Shown one piece after another: positions 1 through 5,373 of a DNA stretch of 5,936 nucleotides (its first letter is position 1; each line of letters opens with the position of its first letter). Position numbers and translations under genes: made by a program. The notes below the pieces were generated by a model that saw only the letters and a list, made by a program, of their open reading frames with translations, was not told where the DNA came from and did not search any database. The stretch is taken from the NCBI GenBank assembly GCA_934699065.1, contig CAKUWD010000180.1, forward strand, positions 1 through 5,936. The letters are read 5' to 3'. Source of the DNA: an uncultured Treponema sp. (lineage in GTDB: Bacteria; Spirochaetota; Spirochaetia; Treponematales; Treponemataceae).

Positions 1-70
1 GGAGGGGAAAGTCTTCCCCTACGTCCGCACTTCGTTGCGGTCTACCCCTTCTCCTAGGGCTCCGCCCTAA
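1..70. repeat. GC-rich hairpin repeat cluster
   Basis: Three inverted repeats stand side by side: AGGGGAA (3-9) with TTCCCCT (14-20); CCGCA (25-29) with TGCGG (36-40) around a CTTCGT loop; and TAGGGC (55-60) with GCCCTA (64-69) around a 3-nt loop. The stretch is far richer in G and C than the neighbouring genes and has no convincing reading frame. It lies beyond the 3' end of toxN and resembles the GC-rich intergenic repeats dispersed through Treponema genomes. That last point is recollection, not a search. It may continue past the left edge of the window. Confidence 0.55.
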
Positions 71-82
71 AACCCGTATGGT

Positions 83-100
83 AAATTGCTATCGCAATTT
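83..100 (-). terminator. Hairpin after toxN, weak terminator
   Basis: AAATTGC (94-100 on the minus strand) pairs perfectly with GCAATTT (83-89) around a 4-nt GATA loop, 4 nt past the toxN stop codon. There is no long U-tract after it, so it may terminate poorly or mainly protect the mRNA 3' end. Alternatively it is the outermost hairpin of the repeat cluster at 1-70. Confidence 0.45.
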
Positions 101-104
101 GCTA

Positions 105-593
105 TTAAACTTTATACTCTCTAAATTTTTCTTCCAAAATTTTCAAATCACAGCATCTTTGTTTAATGATTTTATCGTGTTCTGAAAGATTACTTTCATC
201 CTGCATAATCAAGTTTCTTAAATTCTCAGCAGTTTTCAAAATACCTTTTTCATCTGCCTTTATAAAATTGTATTGGTTCTGCAATAAACGTCTGTATTTT
301 ATATCCTGAATATTAGCAATGTCGATTTCAATAAGAACTTCATCTAAAACTGGAATCATATTATTAAAATTTATGGCTCCATAGATTCCATTATTTATTT
401 TTCGAAAATCTTTGCCATTTTTCATTTTCTTATGTTTTGGCTTTGGAGAAGAAAACGGTGCATAATATTTTATTGAATTAATCTCTAGAACTACACCAAC
501 ATAAGGTCTTGTCTGATTTTTATTCTCAGATACTTTAGAATCATATTGTCTCAAAAATGAGATAAAATCATCTTTAATATGATAGAACTTCAT
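105..593 (-). CDS. toxN: ToxN/AbiQ-family type III toxin, endoribonuclease
   Basis: This is a 162-residue protein of the ToxN/AbiQ family, the RNase toxin of type III toxin-antitoxin systems. It cuts RNA sequence-specifically, including its own antitoxin precursor, and is neutralised by binding ToxI RNA. Family hallmarks are visible in order: the N-terminal MKFYHI; PYVGVVLEI (30-38); the YYAPFSSPK segment (43-51), matching the APLTSPK-type motif that holds active-site Ser/Lys residues in characterised members; GAINFNNMIPV (72-82); YRRLLQNQYNFI (100-111); and a C-terminal LEEKFREY (153-160). Length is typical of the family (about 165-170). The start is set at 593 because homologues begin MKFY; an in-frame ATG at 605 would add four residues and lies next to the terminator U-tract. 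A GGGGTGG run (597-603) may serve as a modest ribosome-binding site. Expression should come from read-through of the terminator at 606-639. Identification is by recognised sequence pattern plus the adjoining ToxI repeats. Confidence 0.94.
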   Translation of the reverse strand: MKFYHIKDDFISFLRQYDSKVSENKNQTRPYVGVVLEINSIKYYAPFSSPKPKHKKMKNGKDFRKINNGIYGAINFNNMIPVLDEVLIEIDIANIQDIKYRRLLQNQYNFIKADEKGILKTAENLRNLIMQDESNLSEHDKIIKQRCCDLKILEEKFREYKV

Positions 594-605
594 AAACCAC
601 CCCAT

Positions 606-639
606 AAAAAATAAAAGGAGCCATTTCCGACTCCTTTAT
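606..639 (-). terminator. Rho-independent terminator between toxI and toxN
   Basis: On the minus strand AAAGGAG (637-631) pairs with CTCCTTT (620-614), giving a 7-bp stem, followed by a T-rich tail (TTTTATTTTTT). It sits between the last antitoxin repeat and the toxin start. This is the standard type III position, where partial termination makes much antitoxin RNA and little toxin mRNA. Confidence 0.88.
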
Positions 640-650
640 AAAAACTTGCG

Positions 651-762
651 TTTTTAGGTTTTCACTTTATGGCAGAAACTCGCCGCTTTTTTAGCATTTC
701 ACTTATGGTAGAAATTCACCGCTTTTTTGGGGCTTCACTAATATGGTAGAAGCTCACCATCT
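651..762 (-). ncRNA. toxI: ToxI-type antitoxin RNA, three tandem ~36-nt repeats
   Basis: Three tandem units are read on the minus strand: unit 1 (761-723), unit 2 (722-687) and unit 3 (686-651). Starts of the conserved TTCAC element are 37 and 36 bp apart. Each unit has the form GGTGAnTTTCTACCATnnAGTGAA followed by an A-rich tract, close to the ToxI repeat of Pectobacterium as I remember it. The RNA should be cut by ToxN into single units, each folding as an H-type pseudoknot that binds ToxN. Stem 1 pairs GGT with ACC (units 1 and 2) or GGC with GCC (unit 3). Stem 2 pairs GCTTC/GAAGC (unit 1), ATTTC/GAAAT (unit 2) and TTTC/GAAA (unit 3). The base changes preserve pairing, so selection on RNA structure is likely. 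The A-runs (728-723, 692-687, 655-651) are the probable processing sites. Three repeats are within the small-number range of known type III antitoxins. Confidence 0.92.
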
Positions 763-769
763 GTATAAA

Positions 770-798
770 AATATAACAATGGTTTTTGCAGATGTCAA
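770..798 (-). promoter_or_regulatory. Strong sigma70-type promoter of toxI
   Basis: A perfect -35 box TTGACA (798-793) is followed after exactly 17 nt by TATATT (775-770). A TGT just before it (778-776) gives an extended -10 element. Transcription should start near 762-764, right at the first antitoxin repeat, leaving almost no leader. Such a strong promoter fits the need for constant antitoxin RNA supply. Confidence 0.88.
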
Positions 799-949
799 GA
801 TTAATTAAGAACCTTACTAACCCGTTAAAAAAATGAAGTCCGCAATCCCTATCAGTGCAAAGCACCCACTGCATAAGTAGGAGAAGAATTTCCTCAATTC
901 TCGAAATTTGATTAATCCTTTAAAAAAATTACGATTGTAAAAAAAACAG
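799..949. other. Non-coding spacer with imperfect direct repeat
   Basis: No gene is visible here. Two 18-nt segments match at 14 positions: 911-928 (attaatcctttaaaaaaa) and 816-833 (actaacccgttaaaaaaa). Between them are short inverted repeats, for example CAGTG/CACTG around 852-869. I see no clear rho-independent terminator for the 163-residue gene that ends at 950, so read-through into toxI is possible. The segment may be a dispersed intergenic repeat. Confidence 0.4.
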
Positions 950-1441
950 TTATTCAGAAAATGTTAGCTGAAACTTATTTATAATGCTTTCCATATATTT
1001 TATAAGTTTCTGAAAATTCTCTTTCTTTTCCTTAAAAGTTAGAGATACAATGTCTGCCTTGCTTATTCTTAAATCTCGTATCTGTTGTGCTATTTGTGTT
1101 TTTATGGCAGGCCATTCTCGGTTTTGTACAGAATACTCTATAGTTTTTATATGACAAGCACAAATCTTTTGATATGAATCTATTACAATTCTTTCCAAGT
1201 GCCCTTTTATTCGTTCTAACTGAGCCACAACAGATGCTTTTGTTTTTTCATCAAAAAGATTTTCCAATTCATAAATATGAGATAAATGTGTGAGAATATC
1301 CCGAAATTGAGTCATGTAAATTACGTAACTTTTTTCTGTTAATTCTTCAAGGTAGACAATGTTAGCAGCGGCCACAGCATAATTATCATCAAGAACACTC
1401 TTGATAAGAATGTGTAGCTCTTCATATGATGTATAGTTCAT
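950..1441 (-). CDS. Helical protein of unknown function, Rx4H motif
   Basis: I do not recognise this 163-residue protein with certainty. It is soluble, has no signal peptide or membrane segment, and reads as almost entirely alpha-helical. Two features stand out: Arg47-Asp-Ile-Leu-Thr-His52, an Rx4H arrangement as in the active site of HEPN ribonucleases, and a second segment with His81, Arg84 and Asp88 (HLERIVID). The spacing of FRDILTHL and the later GHLERIVIDSY resembles small RD-x3-H helical proteins I associate with defence loci, which is weak inference. Its ATG shares one base with the stop codon of the 67-residue gene upstream (TAATG at 1443-1439), and only a poor Shine-Dalgarno (GTGAGAT) precedes it. 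Translation is therefore probably coupled. Being the second gene of a tight pair beside toxIN makes a toxin or defence effector a reasonable hypothesis, but an uncharacterised non-toxic protein is equally open. Confidence 0.8.
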   Translation of the reverse strand: MNYTSYEELHILIKSVLDDNYAVAAANIVYLEELTEKSYVIYMTQFRDILTHLSHIYELENLFDEKTKASVVAQLERIKGHLERIVIDSYQKICACHIKTIEYSVQNREWPAIKTQIAQQIRDLRISKADIVSLTFKEKKENFQKLIKYMESIINKFQLTFSE

Positions 1442-1644
1442 TAAAAAATCTCACTTACCAGTTTGTCAAAATTATGTGTTTGCATGTCTTTTTCAGCTTC
1501 TTCCAGAGTTTTAGGATATGAGTCTTTTAAATTATATCCAAAACCAACTCCTGTATAATCGAGTTCATTATTAATAGGAAATTTGAAAGAATCTTTATTT
1601 ATAGATTCCCTTACTGATTTTAATGTTGATTCGTAAGTTTTCAT
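1441..1644 (-). CDS. Small protein of unknown function, first gene of pair
   Basis: This is a 67-residue, soluble, mixed-charge protein with no recognised domain. A basic/polar N-terminal helix (2-18) is followed by a central FPINNELDYTGVGFGYN stretch (22-38) and an acidic helical end rich in Glu (46-66). An excellent ribosome-binding site, AAGGAGGC (1658-1651), sits 7 nt before the ATG. The stop codon TAA overlaps the start of the 163-residue gene by one base, so the two are almost certainly co-translated. Its size and position before a larger partner resemble an antitoxin or immunity protein, but nothing in the sequence proves this. The promoter at 1759-1787 and the structured leader serve this gene. 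Confidence 0.8.
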   Translation of the reverse strand: MKTYESTLKSVRESINKDSFKFPINNELDYTGVGFGYNLKDSYPKTLEEAEKDMQTHNFDKLVSEIF

Positions 1645-1752
1645 TTTTTTGCCTCCTTAAAAGGCACTATCTCCTACTACGCTTTTGCGTAGATTTTTCA
1701 TACTCTCCTAAGGTCAACGGAGAATACCTTAGCCGACAGTATATCTACCATT
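1645..1752 (-). promoter_or_regulatory. Structured 5' leader of the 67/163-residue operon
   Basis: The leader of about 108 nt holds several pairings on the minus strand. CTAAGGT (1732-1726) pairs with ACCTTAG (1714-1708), 7 bp. Its 11-nt loop carries ATTCTC (1725-1720), which can pair with GAGAGT (1707-1702) to form a pseudoknot. Alternatively the hairpin can be extended by ATACT/AGTAT outside it. Next comes the 6-bp hairpin CTACGC-AAAA-GCGTAG (1692-1677). Finally TGCCT (1666-1662) pairs with AGGCA (1654-1650), placing the Shine-Dalgarno AAGGAGG in a hairpin. No poly-U follows the internal hairpins. This suggests control of translation by RNA folding. I cannot match it to a named riboswitch class. 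Confidence 0.55.
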
Positions 1753-1758
1753 TTTATT

Positions 1759-1787
1759 ATTATAACACTTTTTTTGTTTAATGTAAA
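1759..1787 (-). promoter_or_regulatory. Near-consensus promoter of the 67/163-residue operon
   Basis: TTTACA (1787-1782), a 17-nt spacer and a perfect TATAAT (1764-1759) preceded by TGT (1767-1765) form an extended -10 promoter. The predicted start near 1752 leaves a leader of about 108 nt. I see no hairpin terminator between the upstream 824-residue gene (stop at 1841) and this promoter, so some read-through from that operon may also contribute. Confidence 0.85.
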
Positions 1788-1840
1788 AATATATCATTTT
1801 TTTTGCTATTTAGTCTATTCCTTTATAATTACTATATATA

Positions 1841-4315
1841 CTACTTTGCTATTGTTCTAGCCAATCTAAACTGTCCTTTCAAATCATAACCCTGCATTTT
1901 GTTTGTTATTCTTCCTGATTCTATATTATATGCAAAACCTGTAACCTTGATATCATCATATTGTTCTAATTCTAGATTGTATCCAAAACCTTTTAATTTA
2001 ATATTATTACAATGTTCTACAATTGATACTACAAAATAAGGTTTATAAAAACAGATTTCTCCATAATATGATTCTTCATCAGAATTATCGGAAAAAAGGT
2101 TCATTTTTGGTTTCCCTGCTTTTGAGAGTGAATATATATTCATTACATCTCCCATTCCCCCTGAAGAAATTGCTTTTTTCTTCATTTTAAAACCAAATAC
2201 TTGGCAAAACTCTTCTGAATTTGGAAGTCGGAATCCATTTGCATTTTCATCTATCGTTAATCGACTTACGATACTGTTTATTTCATTTTGTCTATCAATA
2301 ATGTATTGTCCTTCTGTTATCCATAAAACTTCATCCTCAAATTCGGATTCGCCATCAAGTTTGTAAACAGATTCATAACCATATAATTCACTTAATCTGT
2401 TACAAAATTCAAATATTCTAAATATATTTGTTGAATAAGGATACGAATCCGTATTTCTGAAATTTTCTTCCATTACTACATTATATAACTCTTCTGAAAC
2501 GAGGCTTTCCATTATCTCAAACTTTGTTTCTTTAAAACCTACCATCTTTGGCATATTATTTTCTAAATAGTTTAAGATTCTTTTTCTTTTCGATTCCTCT
2601 TGTCTTTGTATGGCTGCTTTTTCTTCTGCCTGTTTTCTTGATAATTCGTCAGCAGCAATTCTTTCTCGTTCTTTCTTTAAATTATTAATAAACTCAACGT
2701 CTTTTCTACAAAGTCTAATATCATCCGTCTCTCTGCCGCTATACTTCTCAACATAGTAGCCATTTGCTGTTTCATCTGTTTTTATACTCGCCCAGGTTTT
2801 TCGTAAAGCAGATTTTCTATCATAACCACTAACAGTCCCAACATTATCAAATATCCATTTAGAACTATCATAAATTTTTTCGCCATCTTGATCTTGATAA
2901 TGTGCTGGGGTCAGCCCCTGCTCTATACTCATTCGATTAGCCAATGCTTTATAATGGGGATGGTCAATGTCATCATCTGTCATATTTTCATAACCATAAA
3001 AATATCCATAAATCAGTTTGTCTTCATCTTCTTTTGGTTCGCTTTGCAAAAATTTCTCTATATTAATATCATCCAACTTTACAAGCATTTCATTTGAATT
3101 GTAAACTATTGTCTTATTCAAATCGATTTTCATTTCAGGCAATTTTCTTATAAGATTACTTATTAAATCATCTGTAAATTTTACATCTGAAGATGGTACT
3201 GTTAAAAGTCCATAATGAAGAAAAAGCCCTGTTGCTTTTACCGTGACTTCGCCTGCATCAACCTTAGCCATAAAATTTCGATCCATATTCTTAAAATTAA
3301 TTCTAGTTTTACCAAAGGTCTGTCCTGTGGACATAACCATACTTGTCCCTTCAGAGCTATCCCCAAGTTCTTGTATAGTTACACGATTTGATTTTATAAG
3401 ACTTTTTCCATTTTTATCACATAATTCTATTTCTATTTCGTAGAATGAAACATGTCCATCTAAGAAATGTACTGAATTATCCCAAGTTTTTGCTAACAAA
3501 TACATATCTGCAAAAAACGCAGGTTTTTGTGAGCAATAATATGTGTTATTTGCTGAACGTTTATCATTTTCATAAGGATTATAAGTATTAAGCCAAGAAG
3601 CAATTGCAATTCCTTCTTTTTGTCCATTTGATACAACAGTTTTCATTTTCTCTAAAGCTGGAGTTCTTGCTTTGAAGTCATCAGAACTTATAATTGCAGC
3701 CTTTATTGTTTCTGGTTTATATGACTCATGTATAAACCAAGGCTTTATTTTCCAATCATCTTTCTTGGCTCTTTCAAACCCTTTTTGTAATGCCTCATAC
3801 AGATTATTTGCTTTTTCAGTAAAATAGGTATTTATTGTAACTTCATAATCTGCAGTTCTTGTATCGTAATGAATTTCTTTTTGAACTGGTTCTTTTAGTT
3901 CTATTTCAAAAGCTGGAAATTCTGTAAAATATTTTTCACTTTCTGTAATAAGATCTACCCATTTATCATACAAGGTAAAAACATCAAAAGATCCTTTTCC
4001 AGGCTTGCCATTTGAAATTACAGAAAGAATATCTTCGGCTTTGTTATTGGCTTCAGTATCGCCATTTGAAATTGCTGAAGCATCAACATAGGTTCCATAA
4101 GCATAAATCCACTTTCCGGCTTTTTCATATTCCTGCCCTTTTCTGATTAAGTCAGAATAATTTGCTGATTGCAAATAAGCTGGAACAGCTACTCTTTGAT
4201 GTGCCGTTCCTTTTATTTTTGAATCATTTTCTCTAAAATATGTTGCTGTAGTTACAGCAAAAACATGTCCAACACATAAAAAAATTAACCACGCTAAAAT
4301 AAATATTCTTCTCAA
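1841..4315 (-). CDS. Exported protein with two degenerate SUMF1-like segments
   Basis: This 824-residue protein begins with a signal peptide (MRRIF, hydrophobic 4-19, likely cleavage after VFA at 20), so it is exported to periplasm or surface. A short helical repeat-like part (about 52-98) is followed by a region of unknown fold (110-430). Residues about 456-522 (ANRMSIEQGLTPAHY ... TWASIKTDETANGY) and 600-710 (SEELYNVVMEENFR ... FCNRLSELYGYESVYKL ... ANGFRLPNSEEF) each resemble parts of the SUMF1/formylglycine-generating-enzyme-like fold common in Treponema. The first has lost the RLPTEAEW part; the second keeps RLPNSEEF. Neither shows the usual C-terminal catalytic half, so enzymatic activity is unlikely. 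A charged, probably coiled-coil helix (541-580) separates them. The end (770-824) has GFGYN and GFAYN repeats. The start is TTG, chosen because AAGGAG lies 7 nt upstream and the signal peptide follows directly. It is the second gene of the lipoprotein operon (27-nt gap). Confidence 0.85.
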   Translation of the reverse strand: MRRIFILAWLIFLCVGHVFAVTTATYFRENDSKIKGTAHQRVAVPAYLQSANYSDLIRKGQEYEKAGKWIYAYGTYVDASAISNGDTEANNKAEDILSVISNGKPGKGSFDVFTLYDKWVDLITESEKYFTEFPAFEIELKEPVQKEIHYDTRTADYEVTINTYFTEKANNLYEALQKGFERAKKDDWKIKPWFIHESYKPETIKAAIISSDDFKARTPALEKMKTVVSNGQKEGIAIASWLNTYNPYENDKRSANNTYYCSQKPAFFADMYLLAKTWDNSVHFLDGHVSFYEIEIELCDKNGKSLIKSNRVTIQELGDSSEGTSMVMSTGQTFGKTRINFKNMDRNFMAKVDAGEVTVKATGLFLHYGLLTVPSSDVKFTDDLISNLIRKLPEMKIDLNKTIVYNSNEMLVKLDDINIEKFLQSEPKEDEDKLIYGYFYGYENMTDDDIDHPHYKALANRMSIEQGLTPAHYQDQDGEKIYDSSKWIFDNVGTVSGYDRKSALRKTWASIKTDETANGYYVEKYSGRETDDIRLCRKDVEFINNLKKERERIAADELSRKQAEEKAAIQRQEESKRKRILNYLENNMPKMVGFKETKFEIMESLVSEELYNVVMEENFRNTDSYPYSTNIFRIFEFCNRLSELYGYESVYKLDGESEFEDEVLWITEGQYIIDRQNEINSIVSRLTIDENANGFRLPNSEEFCQVFGFKMKKKAISSGGMGDVMNIYSLSKAGKPKMNLFSDNSDEESYYGEICFYKPYFVVSIVEHCNNIKLKGFGYNLELEQYDDIKVTGFAYNIESGRITNKMQGYDLKGQFRLARTIAK

Positions 4316-4322
4316 TTTTATT

Positions 4323-4328
4323 CTCCTT
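4323..4328 (-). promoter_or_regulatory. Ribosome-binding site that fixes a TTG start
   Basis: AAGGAG lies 7 nt before TTG at 4315-4313. No in-frame ATG occurs before residue 216 of the protein. The signal peptide begins immediately after this TTG, so it is the only sensible start. Confidence 0.8.
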
Positions 4329-4342
4329 AAAAACTACAAAGA

Positions 4343-5245
4343 TTATTTCTTAAATACTTTCAAAATATCTATTCCATTACATAACAGACTCAAACACTTT
4401 CCTGCACCCTCTGGGTCATTGAATACATTTCCCCACATTTTTCCACTTGTTGTCTGTCCGTTGAATGTAAAATTTGTCTCCATACAATAACAATTGCTTG
4501 ATGCTTTTACACATTGAAATAAACTTTCCAATAGAATTACTTTCTCATCCTCAATTTCAATGTAGGCTTTAACAATTAAATTATTACCATCAACAATCCT
4601 TTCCATTGTAACTATATCAGGCATATCTGCAAATAATTGATTTATAGTTTTTGTCGAGCCAAAAATATAATCTGTCAATTTAACTGAACACTTTCCCATC
4701 CATTCGATTTTAAGTTTTTCTTTATATTCTTCTGTGATTTTTTCTTCAACTTCTCTGACACTATTTCCAAAAAACGAATTATAAATCAACTCTTCTTTAG
4801 AATTATATGCATTATCCTCAAATGTATTATAATCACCAAAACCTAATTTTTCCCAGCAGATAAAACAATCCGTACGTACTGAATCTAGGTTTTCTGTTTC
4901 ATATGGATTTAAATAAAAATACATCCAATCTTCAAATTCTTGTTGATTGAATTCACCTTTTTTATCAACAAATGAATGATTTTCTTTATGAAATTCAATC
5001 AATTTATTTATTTCTGATTCCAACTCCTCTTCAACAGTTAGTACACATTTTGTTCCATTCCACTTGTAATATTTTTCTTTAGCAAGTTCTTCTGTAATAT
5101 TTTGAACAATAACTTTACATTCTTTTTCATTATGTTTGATTAACATTTTATTGACTATCTTTTCATGATTCTTATTACAAGAAACAAATAATAGTGAAAC
5201 TACAATAAATCCGATTGTTGTTATTAATAATTTTCTACATGTCAT
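4343..5245 (-). CDS. Predicted lipoprotein of unknown function
   Basis: This 300-residue protein starts MTCRKLL, then a hydrophobic segment (6-20) ending in LLFVSC. Cys23 is the likely lipidated residue; Phe at -3 and Ser at -1 fit the relaxed spirochaetal lipobox. The mature part is acidic, lysine-rich and has ten further cysteines (43, 67, 127, 130, 186, 245, 252, 254, 284, 289), including CFIC (127-130) and CYC (252-254). That even number would allow disulphides outside the cytoplasm. I recognise no domain. A good Shine-Dalgarno AAGGAGGG (5260-5253) lies 7 nt before the ATG. It is the first gene of a two-gene operon with the 824-residue exported protein, and is divergent from the Xre-type regulator, which probably represses it through the operators at 5263-5363. 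The two envelope proteins may act together; nothing shows the task. Confidence 0.85.
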   Translation of the reverse strand: MTCRKLLITTIGFIVVSLLFVSCNKNHEKIVNKMLIKHNEKECKVIVQNITEELAKEKYYKWNGTKCVLTVEEELESEINKLIEFHKENHSFVDKKGEFNQQEFEDWMYFYLNPYETENLDSVRTDCFICWEKLGFGDYNTFEDNAYNSKEELIYNSFFGNSVREVEEKITEEYKEKLKIEWMGKCSVKLTDYIFGSTKTINQLFADMPDIVTMERIVDGNNLIVKAYIEIEDEKVILLESLFQCVKASSNCYCMETNFTFNGQTTSGKMWGNVFNDPEGAGKCLSLLCNGIDILKVFKK

Positions 5246-5307
5246 AATTAGACCCTCCTTTCTACCTTAATAAGGTATTTATCCACATATTTGCCTTATT
5301 AGGTATT

Positions 5308-5337
5308 TTAACATTTTATACCCGTATTCGGTATTTT
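5308..5337 (+). promoter_or_regulatory. Possible promoter of the Xre-type regulator
   Basis: TTAACA (5308-5313), an 18-nt spacer and TATTTT (5332-5337) could drive the regulator gene from about 5344, with operator site 3 overlapping the -10. The match is moderate. An alternative TATTTT at 5362-5367 would put the start near the ATG itself and give a leaderless mRNA, but its -35 is poor. Confidence 0.35.
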
Positions 5338-5344
5338 GCAACAA
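5315..5344 (-). promoter_or_regulatory. Probable promoter of the lipoprotein operon
   Basis: TTGTTG (5344-5339), an 18-nt spacer and TATAAA (5320-5315) face the lipoprotein gene. Operator-like site 3 (5319-5333) fills the spacer and touches the -10, the classic place for repressor exclusion of RNA polymerase. Sites 1 and 2 then lie in the leader. Confidence 0.6.
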
Positions 5345-5373
5345 ATAATTGCTGAACAAGGTATTTTATATCT

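Larger units (their letters stand above)
5263..5363. promoter_or_regulatory. Array of four GGTATTT operator-like motifs
   Basis: GGTATTT begins at 5274, 5302, 5330 and 5360, so spacing is 28, 28 and 30 bp. The first three are right halves of inverted repeats: TACCTTAATAAGGTA (5263-5277, perfect 7-bp arms), TGCCTTATTAGGTA (5292-5305, one base shorter) and TACCCGTATTCGGTA (5319-5333). The fourth keeps only the right half (AAGGTATTTT). Site 3 lies in the lipoprotein-gene promoter and site 4 just before the regulator gene. The obvious candidate ligand is the adjacent Xre-type protein. Confidence 0.7.

Noticed and set aside
594..605. Upstream ATG for toxN giving an extra MGWF
   Set aside because: Family members begin MKFY, and the upstream ATG directly follows the terminator T-tract with no room for a ribosome-binding site.
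651..762. CRISPR array
   Set aside because: The ~36-nt units are contiguous tandem repeats without unique spacers, end in A-tracts, and are followed by a terminator and a ToxN gene. ToxI explains them fully.
1645..1752. A named riboswitch class (preQ1, fluoride, c-di-GMP, guanidine)
   Set aside because: None of the consensus core strings I know for these classes is present, so the leader is reported as an unclassified structured RNA.
2888..3097. Plus-strand open frame of 69 codons
   Set aside because: It lies wholly inside the 824-residue gene on the other strand, has no ribosome-binding site and has a biased hydrophobic composition typical of an antisense shadow.
3243..3443. Plus-strand open frame of 66 codons
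   Set aside because: It is also antisense to the 824-residue gene, with no start signals or recognisable motif.
1841..4315. Active formylglycine-generating or EgtB-like enzyme
   Set aside because: Only parts of the SUMF1 pattern are present, and I cannot find the C-terminal catalytic region in either segment.
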